Below are positions 1-6,306 of a stretch of DNA of 53,429 bases, in pieces. Location of the stretch: IMG/VR virus record IMGVR_UViG_3300046524_000290, positions 1 through 53,429 of that record; one strand, written 5' to 3'. How positions within the stretch are numbered: position 1 is the first letter of the stretch; each line of letters starts with the position of its first letter. The stretch is from a virus. A program made the position numbers and the translations under genes. The notes beneath the pieces are model-generated. The model ran no database searches, was not told the DNA's origin, and saw only the letters and a list, made by a program, of their open reading frames with translations.

Positions 1-234
1 GATCTCGTCAATCCGCCAGATCTTGGACTTAAATACCTCGGGCGCCGAGCTAAGGGTAAGAGTCGCATTGACGAAACGATCACTCGTCTCGTTCGAGAGG
101 CGAAGCTCGCGTATCACAGGGATGGCGTTCTGGAAATCTGCAAGGTTCAGCTTCGCCACCAAGGTGGCAAGGATTTTTACTTCTTTAGGCTGGACTTCTT
201 CTTGGGGCGTGAGGGGCTGAACGATGTCGTCCAT
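1..234 (-). CDS. N-terminal part of a large host protein, possibly a DUF4011-type helicase (cut by window edge)
   Basis: The frame runs open from the ATG at 234 to the window edge, giving 78 residues. The visible part has an all-beta look (VAKLNLADFQNA, IPVIRELRLSNE, then RIDEI), which resembles the beginning of very large DUF4011/DUF3320-type helicase-nuclease proteins found in defence islands. That assignment is by recalled sequence style only. The gene lies in host DNA outside attL and points away from the prophage. It sits downstream of the tRNA-Pro integration hotspot, a usual place for island genes. Confidence 0.5.
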   Translation of the reverse strand, partial: MDDIVQPLTPQEEVQPKEVKILATLVAKLNLADFQNAIPVIRELRLSNETSDRFVNATLTLSSAPEVFKSKIWRIDEI

Positions 235-552
235 GCGCAACCATCCTTGTCGTTATGCCCAAGGGAGTGCCGGAATTGGCCGGCCAAAGGGCCCCTCTTG
301 AGCTGATGGCGGGATGATAGCTCTTCTAGTGAAAGCCGTAATGTGCCTTTGGTCGATACTGATTTCTCATCCCATCATCGAATGGCCGCTAGATAGACCG
401 AAGCAATCCGCCTGTCAAACGCCCCTAGGACAAAATCCTATTATTGGTAATACATCCGAAAAATCCACTCAGAGCCAGCCGTTTTGTGGGGGTAAAAACG
501 CGGACAAATAAAAAAGGGTCGCGAGAAAAAATCTCGCAACCCCTTGAAGAAT
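235..552. other. Host intergenic region between tRNA-Pro 3' end and left-flank gene
   Basis: No convincing gene is present. The short frame at 314-511 has no ribosome binding site or protein-like composition. The only clear element is the tRNA terminator at its right end. Confidence 0.6.
508..543 (-). terminator. Rho-independent terminator, original tRNA-Pro terminator
   Basis: On the - strand a GGGTTGCGAG/CTCGCGACCC hairpin with a T-rich loop is followed by TTTTTT. It lies just downstream of the tRNA 3' remnant at attL, so before integration it would have terminated the tRNA-Pro transcript. Integration has moved it about 52 kb away from the functional tRNA gene. Confidence 0.8.
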
Positions 553-601
553 ATGGTCGGGACGGAGTGATTCGAACACTCGACCCCTAGCACCCCATGC
601 T
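553..601. repeat. attL: 49-bp repeat of the tRNA-Pro 3' end
   Basis: It is identical to 53012-53060 and diverges at the base on either side. It carries the T-arm, acceptor 3' strand, CCA and part of the anticodon arm of tRNA-Pro on the - strand, but not the 5' half, so it is not a functional tRNA. Confidence 0.92.
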
Positions 602-715
602 GGGGACTGTAACGGCATAAACTATTGTTTTATATAAACAAGATGCTGTTTTAGCCATAGCAAAAAATCCGTTTTTTGTGCTTATGCAAACGGAAAGACG
701 CGGCCTGCGGAGGAG

Positions 716-724
716 GTTTTGCGC
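716..724. repeat. Single GTTTTGCGC motif near attL, possible integrase arm site
   Basis: The nonamer GTTTTGCGC here matches the unit repeated three times at 52923-52953 beside attR. Presence on both sides of the joined attP suggests arm-type sites for the integrase. The rest of 602-808 holds no recognisable gene. Confidence 0.45.
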
Positions 725-808
725 AAGCGCTGGACTGCCTCAGTCTCCAGGATTTCTAAGCAGTGTGGTAGGTTTGCAGGCCACATAAACCCGATCAAGG
801 AATGAACC

Positions 809-1054
809 ATGTTGAAGGACAAGGTAAAGCTCAACCCAGGCGAAGAGTTAAAATTCGAGAGCTCTCGTTCAAAGGGTTTCATGGCGGAAGAGGATATCAA
901 CGAGTACTCCGTCGTAAACGCTAACGGACAGGTTGTCGGACAGGTAACACACACCGATCACACGGCGGTGCGAGGCTTTAGAAGAACTCAGACGGTCCGC
1001 CAGACTGACGTTAATGGAAAGGTAATTGTCGACGTACACTGGGAAGGCGAATAG
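809..1054 (+). CDS. Small hypothetical phage protein (81 aa)
   Basis: The ATG is preceded by AAGGA at a spacing of 7. The protein is polar with beta-rich content (ELKFESSRSKGFM, VVGQVTHTDH) and has no signal peptide or membrane segment. It is the first gene inside attL, on the opposite strand to the late operon, in the usual position of prophage cargo. Function is not recognised. Confidence 0.6.
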   Translation: MLKDKVKLNPGEELKFESSRSKGFMAEEDINEYSVVNANGQVVGQVTHTDHTAVRGFRRTQTVRQTDVNGKVIVDVHWEGE

Positions 1055-1222
1055 CAACCTTCTATTGCGTGCCTAGCTTTCCCTTTAAGCCGGCACGCAA
1101 GCCCACCACCATGTCAAGGTGACTTCGGAATTAACGTAAGCTACTGATATACAACGAAAACACTGCCAAAATATCAGGGTGAGAAACCGCCATTACCCCC
1201 TATAAGAATCAACAACTTAGCG

Positions 1223-1238
1223 CTGTATTTTCCTACAG
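1223..1238 (+). promoter_or_regulatory. LexA-type SOS box upstream of the 69-aa gene
   Basis: CTGTATTTTCCTACAG has the CTG-N10-CAG form and matches 12 of 16 positions of the gammaproteobacterial LexA consensus CTGTATATATATACAG. It lies about 80 bp upstream of the ATG at 1319. Confidence 0.6.
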
Positions 1239-1318
1239 TGTTCCACCCTTCTCCGGCGTTCTGCCACCTGAAAAACCAATCCCCCTGCTACGCTGGTTTC
1301 GTCCACGGAGGAAACCAA

Positions 1319-1528
1319 ATGCCAAACTCTGACCTGCTCCCTTCCCTGCTCTTCAAGATCAACGAAAACCAGCTCGCCCTCGAAGCCGCCATCATGGAGC
1401 TGTCCAACTGGGTCGAGCAGCGTGGATCGGCAGATGTCGCCGAGAACGTGCGCGGCGCACTCTGGACGATCGACAAGAACGAGGAGTTCATCAAGATGAC
1501 ACTGGCGGTTTTGATGGCACCCGACTGA
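1319..1528 (+). CDS. Small hypothetical protein (69 aa), putatively SOS-controlled
   Basis: The start is the ATG directly after a GGAGGAAACC ribosome binding site; longer upstream frames lack one. The protein is helical and acidic (ENQLALEAAIMELSNW, then WTIDKNEEFIKM). It resembles the small conserved proteins found at the ends of Pseudomonas prophages, but I do not recognise a function. A LexA-type box lies upstream and another lies downstream before the next gene, suggesting co-induction during SOS. Confidence 0.7.
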   Translation: MPNSDLLPSLLFKINENQLALEAAIMELSNWVEQRGSADVAENVRGALWTIDKNEEFIKMTLAVLMAPD

Positions 1529-1571
1529 CAGCTCGTCGCCTTCCCCTCGCCCGCCCGGCGCACCTCGATTA

Positions 1572-1587
1572 CTGTATATCCAAACAG
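1572..1587 (+). promoter_or_regulatory. LexA-type SOS box upstream of the coiled-coil gene
   Basis: CTGTATATCCAAACAG is CTG-N10-CAG with a strong left half-site (CTGTATAT). It lies 20 bp before the GTG start at 1608, so bound LexA would overlap the promoter. Confidence 0.7.
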
Positions 1588-1607
1588 TAAATAGCAAGGC
1601 GCTCTCC

Positions 1608-1952
1608 GTGGATCCCTCCGATATCGAAAACACCGACGACTGGCTCGGCTGCCCGACACCGCTTGAAACCTGCCGGCAACAGCTCAGGCTCTACGAAAAT
1701 GAGTTCGAGGAACTGAACCGCCAGCTTCGCGAAGAGCGAGAGCGGATATTCAAGCTGGTCGAGATGCACTCTGAAGCCGTCCAACAGCGTGACTGGTACA
1801 TGGCGACACTGAGGGAAAAGGCGGCAGAAACTGCCAATCTACGCCGAGAAATTTCAAGTCTGCGCACATCGGCAAACGCACACAAGAAAGAGTCAGAAAC
1901 CCTGCGCGGCATGCTTGCTGGGCTGACGCCTCATTCGAAATCGATAAGCTAA
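1608..1952 (+). CDS. Coiled-coil hypothetical protein (114 aa), putatively LexA-regulated
   Basis: It has a GTG start just downstream of the SOS box. Residues about 20-105 are strongly helical with heptad character (YENEFEELNRQLREERERI and LREKAAETANLRREI), predicting a long coiled coil. No enzyme motif, signal peptide or membrane segment is seen. Damage-inducible control would place expression at prophage induction, yet the gene is on the opposite strand to the lysis operon. Confidence 0.65.
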   Translation: MDPSDIENTDDWLGCPTPLETCRQQLRLYENEFEELNRQLREERERIFKLVEMHSEAVQQRDWYMATLREKAAETANLRREISSLRTSANAHKKESETLRGMLAGLTPHSKSIS

Positions 1953-2150
1953 TGGGACTGGCCGCACGCCTTCGTAGCTTGTCGCCGAACGGTTAAAACT
2001 CGTGACGAAATCCGTGTAAAGTTGCATTCCTCAGGGATATCCAGAAACGACCTGTATGAATGCACACCGTTGCGTAACGATTCAGGCCGGTCTATACCCA
2101 TAAGCAAATACCTCCCATGAACCCGTTCGACTTGCGTTTGTCCAACGGAC

Positions 2151-2363
2151 ATGAACACCAGAAGCCCCGAGAGGGCCAAAATCGTGAAAGGCTTAGATTT
2201 CTCTACCCCACAGCACAATGCATCGCATGACGAAGTGACCTTTGATCAGCGCAAAATGGAAAAAGCGCTTGAAGGCCCTAACTTCGTAATGCCTGATGGA
2301 TTGTCCCGTGAGCAGTTCCGCGAATGGATGCGGGAGAACGCTCGTAAATGCCGTTCACGCTAG
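2151..2363 (+). CDS. Putative antitoxin partner of the RelE-like protein (70 aa)
   Basis: It is a small charged helical protein whose 3' end overlaps the next gene by 16 bp, the arrangement of type II antitoxin-toxin operons. The ATG at 2151 has a poor ribosome binding site. An in-frame GTG at 2184 preceded by GAGGG is a credible alternative, giving 59 aa. No DNA-binding fold is obvious from the sequence. Confidence 0.5.
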   Translation: MNTRSPERAKIVKGLDFSTPQHNASHDEVTFDQRKMEKALEGPNFVMPDGLSREQFREWMRENARKCRSR

Positions 2364-2737
2364 AATTAAGTCCGCACTTTACTGAACGTTACGAAGACCT
2401 TTCTGAGGTAGAAAAGAACCTCATTGATGATTTTGTCTTTTATTATCGAGCTAACGGGCTCAAGGGATTTGTTGGAAAAGTCGCCCCGACAGATAATGTC
2501 CCCCACATAGACCCGGATAGAATTGATAAAATTTGGTGGGCAAAACGACATCATCTTTATCACGTTCATATTGGCTATCCGGCTTGGAGTGCCTCCCGCA
2601 ATCCATGGGGAACCTATCGAACTTCTGATTTTCTTGTCCACTTTCAAAAATTCAATGAAAAGCACATAGCGCTTGTTGAATATGGTTCCCACAACCCTTT
2701 CCTGATTCCAGAGCGCAAAGCACTGTTTAAGTGCTGA
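2348..2737 (+). CDS. RelE/ParE-like putative toxin (129 aa)
   Basis: The ATG lies inside the upstream gene, implying translational coupling. Residues such as LSPHFTERYEDLSEVEKNLI (N-terminal strand-helix), IWWAKRHHLYHVHIGYP and HFQKFNEKHIALVEYG follow the strand order of RelE-superfamily toxins, although at 129 aa it is longer than most. The histidine-rich centre is unusual. Function is inferred from size, order and fold-like pattern; a non-toxin host-takeover protein remains possible. Confidence 0.5.
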   Translation: MPFTLELSPHFTERYEDLSEVEKNLIDDFVFYYRANGLKGFVGKVAPTDNVPHIDPDRIDKIWWAKRHHLYHVHIGYPAWSASRNPWGTYRTSDFLVHFQKFNEKHIALVEYGSHNPFLIPERKALFKC

Positions 2738-2751
2738 TAGGTCGAGCTGGA

Positions 2752-3258
2752 TCAACGATTAACACTCCTGATGTACGCCTGGCACGCCTGCAAGGCGATC
2801 AGTCCCCGGTCGCCGGTGTCGGTGATGGCGATAATTCTTTGAGCATGCGCTGGGTCAAGTCGGGCTCGTACGGCTGCATGATCCACGCCGCCGGCGCCGG
2901 CGGTGGCTGGCACCCCACAACCTTTGACAGCGTCGGTTGCGTCGAGGAGGACTGACAACCGCAGATCAGAAGTGGCAAGGCGATCGCGCATGCGATCCTG
3001 GTTCTTTTGAGCATCGGTCATTTTCTCGAAGTGGGTTTGTTCGCTGGCCGCTAGGCGCTGCTCGAGCGCCAGACGCTTGTCCTGCTCGGCCTGCTGCGCG
3101 GTCGCCGCGGCCTGAGTCAGTTGATTGAGGGTTTCCGCGTGCTGCTGGGCTTGCTCGGCCAACTGCTGACCGTAGCGCCAGTCCTGAAACTGCCAGGCGC
3201 TGCCGGCGCCGATCACCACCAACGCCACTGCGCCTACAACTTTCCACGGCACGACCAT
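2752..3258 (-). CDS. Rz: i-spanin Rz (DUF2514-like lysis protein)
   Basis: The start is the ATG overlapping the endolysin stop (TGATG); a GTG one codon earlier is possible. One N-terminal membrane anchor (VVGAVALVVIGAGSAW) is followed by a long periplasmic coiled coil (LAEQAQQHAETLNQLTQAAA). This is the inner-membrane spanin that bridges to Rz1 and fuses the inner and outer membranes at the last step of lysis. It lies immediately after the endolysin in the late operon and encloses Rz1 in another frame. Confidence 0.85.
   Translation of the reverse strand: MVVPWKVVGAVALVVIGAGSAWQFQDWRYGQQLAEQAQQHAETLNQLTQAAATAQQAEQDKRLALEQRLAASEQTHFEKMTDAQKNQDRMRDRLATSDLRLSVLLDATDAVKGCGVPATAGAGGVDHAAVRARLDPAHAQRIIAITDTGDRGLIALQACQAYIRSVNR
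2799..3014 (-). CDS. Rz1: o-spanin lipoprotein Rz1, nested within Rz
   Basis: This 71-aa frame lies entirely within Rz in a different reading frame. It begins MLKRTR, has a hydrophobic stretch and ends its signal at a lipobox (LLICGC, lipidated Cys20). The mature part is Pro-rich (QPPPAPAAW), as is typical of Rz1 outer-membrane lipoproteins. The nested layout is that of lambda Rz/Rz1. Confidence 0.85.
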   Translation of the reverse strand: MLKRTRIACAIALPLLICGCQSSSTQPTLSKVVGCQPPPAPAAWIMQPYEPDLTQRMLKELSPSPTPATGD

Positions 3259-3680
3259 CACGGCACATCCCTGAAGAAGACGTGGCCGCCCAAGTTGAGC
3301 GTCTGCTTTGCCTTCGCTGCCCAGGCCGGCGCCTTGATGCTGGTGGCGTAGTAGTGCGTGGCGCCGCCGGTAGGATCCTGTACCTTGCCGTCGATCACCT
3401 GGTCAGCAGCGATTCGGCATTGCGCCAGCTCGCGGAATGGGATTTCCTTCACGCCGATCAGGAACTGATAGTTCGGGTCGGTCTTGTTCCAGCAGCTGAA
3501 CTGATACGGCTTCTGGCAGACCCCGGCGTAGCCCTCGCCCCACCACGAATTGGTCTTGCCATCAAACACGCGGTTGCGGATCGTCCAGGCCACGGCGATC
3601 TGGCCGGCCGTCCCTTCGCCTCGAGCCTCGCCCCAGAGGGTGCGAGCGAGGATGTCGCGATCTTTTTCGGTTGCTGTCAT
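3258..3680 (-). CDS. Endolysin, SleB/CwlJ-type cell wall hydrolase (140 aa)
   Basis: The start is the ATG six bases after GGAG; upstream in-frame starts lack this spacing. The N-terminal motif LARTLWGEARGEGTAGQIAV carries the Glu-containing signature of the Hydrolase_2 (SleB) family, which cleaves peptidoglycan glycan strands. YQFSCWN, GGATHYYA and GGHVFF are further family landmarks. There is no signal peptide, so export depends on a holin, and no holin gene sits next to it here. Confidence 0.85.
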   Translation of the reverse strand: MTATEKDRDILARTLWGEARGEGTAGQIAVAWTIRNRVFDGKTNSWWGEGYAGVCQKPYQFSCWNKTDPNYQFLIGVKEIPFRELAQCRIAADQVIDGKVQDPTGGATHYYATSIKAPAWAAKAKQTLNLGGHVFFRDVP

Positions 3681-3696
3681 CACCATCTCCAGACAC

Positions 3697-3719
3697 AAAA
3701 AAACCGCCTCATGGGCGGC
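3697..3719 (-). terminator. Rho-independent terminator-like hairpin between tail genes and endolysin
   Basis: On the - strand CCGCC-CATGA-GGCGG is followed by seven T. It separates the tail-accessory gene at 3738-3980 from the lysis genes. Late transcription would have to be antiterminated to read through. Confidence 0.7.
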
Positions 3720-3737
3720 TGGGTGTTCTTGATTCGA

Positions 3738-3980
3738 TCAAGCCGGAATGGCTTGCGGCAGCGGGTACCGCGCTTTGATCGCCGCTACAGAGGCAACCCA
3801 CGGTGAAAAGTCAGGTTCCAGCCCTTGGCTGAGTGCGTCGTAGGCGATTTCCAGTCGCAGCGGATCCGACTCCGCCTGATACGCCGCGCGGCGCTGCGCA
3901 CGGGCTGTTTCGAGGTCGGCCTGAAACTGATCTGCCTTGCGCTGCTCGGCGGTGATCACCTTGCTGAAGTCGATATTCAT
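3738..3980 (-). CDS. Small phage tail-associated protein (80 aa)
   Basis: The start at ATG 3980 overlaps the preceding gene's stop. It is a helical, charged protein (ITAEQRKADQFQADLETARA) ending in a Pro-rich tail. Equivalent short genes follow the fibre genes in Pseudomonas siphoprophages and may assist fibre assembly. The role is inferred from position only. Confidence 0.6.
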   Translation of the reverse strand: MNIDFSKVITAEQRKADQFQADLETARAQRRAAYQAESDPLRLEIAYDALSQGLEPDFSPWVASVAAIKARYPLPQAIPA

Positions 3981-4267
3981 TGCGGCAGTCTCACTTCGCC
4001 GTCTGGCGGGTTGACGATATCCGCCGGGAAGCACGCGGTTTCACTGGCGTCGGTGGTGATCGGTAGCGACAGGGTGATGATCAGTTGGCCGCCGATGCGC
4101 TCGACAGGCGCAACGACACGTGGGCAGCCAACTGCATCGGCAGGCAATGTCGCCCCGTCCGGCAAAGCGGTGAAGTCGAAGGTCTCGCCATCAATGGTGA
4201 GCGCGTCCCCTGATTTGGAGAGCATCAGAGTGCCTTCCATGCGAATAGGTGAAAGTTTGATGATCAT
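3977..4267 (-). CDS. Hypothetical tail-region protein (96 aa)
   Basis: It overlaps the downstream gene by 4 bp (ATGA). Its beta-rich sequence (MLSKSGDALTIDGETFDF, then GGQLIITLSLPI) resembles a small structural or chaperone protein. It sits between the fibre gene and the 80-aa gene. Function is not recognised. Confidence 0.6.
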   Translation of the reverse strand: MIIKLSPIRMEGTLMLSKSGDALTIDGETFDFTALPDGATLPADAVGCPRVVAPVERIGGQLIITLSLPITTDASETACFPADIVNPPDGEVRLPQ

Positions 4268-4280
4268 CAGTTACTCCAGT

Positions 4281-5282
4281 TTAAAACCATCGACCAACGG
4301 CCATCAGGCGAGAAGCCCGCGTCGTTGCATCGCTGTAGAAAGAAACTCGAACCCAAGAGACGCTTGTGGGAGTGGGGGCCGAATTAAGACCGATAACTCC
4401 ATTCCCCGAGTTCGGCATGCCCGTCACGACCGGCTCTGAACCTGCAACGAAGGCAGCTGGGTAAGTCCAAGTCGCAGGAACACTGGTCCAGCTGTTTCCC
4501 ACAACAGTGCCCGCGCCGATGCCACCCGTTGTAATCCAGCAAAACTGAGTTCCGTCGGCGAATCGGACCCAGTTGCCGTTGGCATTGGAGCCGCTCTCGA
4601 CGACATTACGCCCGGCAAGCTGAAGCCCGACAGGCACGTTCAGTACGCCTGCATATGAGTAGGTCATGAACGGGCCGCCGGAGGTGTTGCCGGCATTCAC
4701 TGAACGCCAGCTAAAACCACCCGTACCGCCACCCTGATTGCAGGTGAAGGACACAGCGCCCGACATGCCACTGCCATTTCCAGTCTCGTTCCATCCAAGG
4801 AAGCCGCCGCCCGCCGACGGCACCGCGCCGGCGGTAACGCGCAGCGAGTTGAAAGCAGGCGCGTACGAGCCGCCCGCGGAGGGCATTGCGCCGATGCCCG
4901 TCAACAGTTCTGAATTGTTGTTTGCGGCGATCCCGGTTCCGCCCTTGCTCAACGGCAGAATGTCGTAGTTTCCGGTTGTGCCGAGGGCGGCCATTTTCGG
5001 GCCATAAGCGTTGACCCAGCTTCGCACCTCGTCACTCAAGGCTTTTTGGTAGCCCTGCACCGGAGCGACTGCATAGGTCGCATTCGACACGGTTGGCCCA
5101 AGGTAAGGCGGGCTGATTGAAATCACCGTATCGCTCGCGACGTTCGCGAGCTCATACAGACGCCCATCCGGGGCAATGAAGGCATCCCCAATCCGAGTAT
5201 TTGCCGCGAAGGCAGTGTTTACACCGGTCACGGTGCTTGAATTTTGGGTGACAGAAACCGTACCCAATCTGTGCCAGGGCAT
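4281..5282 (-). CDS. Tail fibre protein (333 aa)
   Basis: The start is the ATG after AAAGGA at 5282; the longer frame upstream reads through the previous gene's end. The N-terminus (TVSVTQNSSTVTG, FAANTRIGDAFIAPDGRLYE) resembles phage fibre N-terminal domains. The linker LPLSKGGTGIAANN is typical of tail fibre collagen-like or repeat boundaries. The C-terminal half is Gly/Ser/Thr-rich beta structure with a WVRFADGTQFCW motif common in receptor-binding fibre tips. It probably attaches to the J complex and contacts the cell surface. Confidence 0.75.
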   Translation of the reverse strand: MPWHRLGTVSVTQNSSTVTGVNTAFAANTRIGDAFIAPDGRLYELANVASDTVISISPPYLGPTVSNATYAVAPVQGYQKALSDEVRSWVNAYGPKMAALGTTGNYDILPLSKGGTGIAANNNSELLTGIGAMPSAGGSYAPAFNSLRVTAGAVPSAGGGFLGWNETGNGSGMSGAVSFTCNQGGGTGGFSWRSVNAGNTSGGPFMTYSYAGVLNVPVGLQLAGRNVVESGSNANGNWVRFADGTQFCWITTGGIGAGTVVGNSWTSVPATWTYPAAFVAGSEPVVTGMPNSGNGVIGLNSAPTPTSVSWVRVSFYSDATTRASRLMAVGRWF

Positions 5283-5302
5283 GGAAGCATCCTTTAAATT
5301 GA

Positions 5303-5983
5303 TTAAGCGGCTTGTTTTGCGAAGACTGCCGGGAGGAAAAAGGCGAATGGGTTTGAAGCTGCAACCGTGATGGCGTAGAGCTTGCTGTTGGGAAAATCCC
5401 ACCAGCAGTAGAGGTTTCGAGGAATCCCGCTGCCTGAAGTCATAGGCATGCCAAATGTATTCAGAAGCATGAATTCGTTCTGCGGAAAATCGAACGGCAC
5501 CGAGTAGTAGATTCGAGTGAGTCCCTGCGCATCCAGGTCGTACGTGACGTAATTCCAATTTTGGAACGCTCGAGTGAAGCTGGCATTTGGAGTGCCAGAA
5601 TCGAACAGAAGCTTCCCGCTACCATCCCACAAACGCATTCCGTACTGGGCGACAGCCTGCGCAGCGAAGGCTGCCACGAAATATCGACCGTTTGGCTGTG
5701 CGGTGAGCGCGTTGTAGGCCCGAACATAGAACCCGGTCCAGTTCCCGGCCGATCCGATCAGCCTCATCTGACACAAGCCCGCAACCGCATTGACGGTATC
5801 CGGACGCACAAACACCAGTGGAGGCTCCTGCGAGGTGACCGGTGTTGCGAAATACGTCGTCGAGCCGAGACCGCCCTCCTCAGTTGGGGAGAACCTTCCC
5901 GAGGAAATAACCATCAATCGAGCGAACTCGGAATCGAGGGTGACTACGTTGCTGTTGTTGGTAAATTGAAGGCCATAGTTCAT
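5303..5983 (-). CDS. Tail-tip/fibre-associated protein (226 aa)
   Basis: The ATG at 5983 overlaps the upstream TGA (TGATG) and has GAGG eight bases before it; an in-frame GTG lies nine bases upstream. The protein is beta-rich and aromatic (MNYGLQFTNNSNVVTLDSEF, YYSVPFDFPQNEF). Its place between J and the fibre gene suggests a receptor-binding or fibre-connecting component. No enzymatic motif is seen. Confidence 0.6.
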   Translation of the reverse strand: MNYGLQFTNNSNVVTLDSEFARLMVISSGRFSPTEEGGLGSTTYFATPVTSQEPPLVFVRPDTVNAVAGLCQMRLIGSAGNWTGFYVRAYNALTAQPNGRYFVAAFAAQAVAQYGMRLWDGSGKLLFDSGTPNASFTRAFQNWNYVTYDLDAQGLTRIYYSVPFDFPQNEFMLLNTFGMPMTSGSGIPRNLYCWWDFPNSKLYAITVAASNPFAFFLPAVFAKQAA

Positions 5984-6303
5984 CAGCCCCACCTCATCAC
6001 GATAAGGCGCATTGTTCCTGACGAAACGTTGCTGGCTGCATATGTGCGCGTGTGGTTGTAAACCCGAGCTACACCGTCGAGCATTTCCGTCTCAAACTGC
6101 ATTTGGTTGACGTTGTACGTCCCGTTCGGAATCACGATGGCTGTTCCGTTGCTGGGCCCAACACCAGGGACAGAGAAGTCCTGACTGCTTTTCGGCCCGA
6201 CTGGAAAAGTTACCAGCGTCGACAGCACAACTCGAATGGTGAAAGAGTTTTCGTCTAGCTGGAGCGCCCCATCGGCGCCCCATACCCTCATTCCATGTGC
6301 CAT
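5983..6303 (-). CDS. Tail-tip/fibre-associated small protein (106 aa)
   Basis: It starts four bases after the stop of J and overlaps the next gene. The N-terminus MAHGMRVWGADGALQLDENS reads like a short version of fibre-tip proteins that start with a Gly/Asp beta-hairpin. Role inferred from location in the fibre cluster. Confidence 0.6.
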   Translation of the reverse strand: MAHGMRVWGADGALQLDENSFTIRVVLSTLVTFPVGPKSSQDFSVPGVGPSNGTAIVIPNGTYNVNQMQFETEMLDGVARVYNHTRTYAASNVSSGTMRLIVMRWG

Positions 6304-6306
6304 TGA

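Noticed and set aside
314-511. 65-aa + strand frame left of attL
   Set aside because: No ribosome binding site, no protein-like features, overlaps the tRNA terminator.
553-601. Second tRNA-Pro gene at attL
   Set aside because: Only the 3' portion is present; sequence after 601 departs from the tRNA, so D-arm and acceptor 5' strand are missing.
682-954. 90-aa - strand frame near attL
   Set aside because: Antisense to the better-supported 81-aa gene and covering the arm-site region without a start signal.
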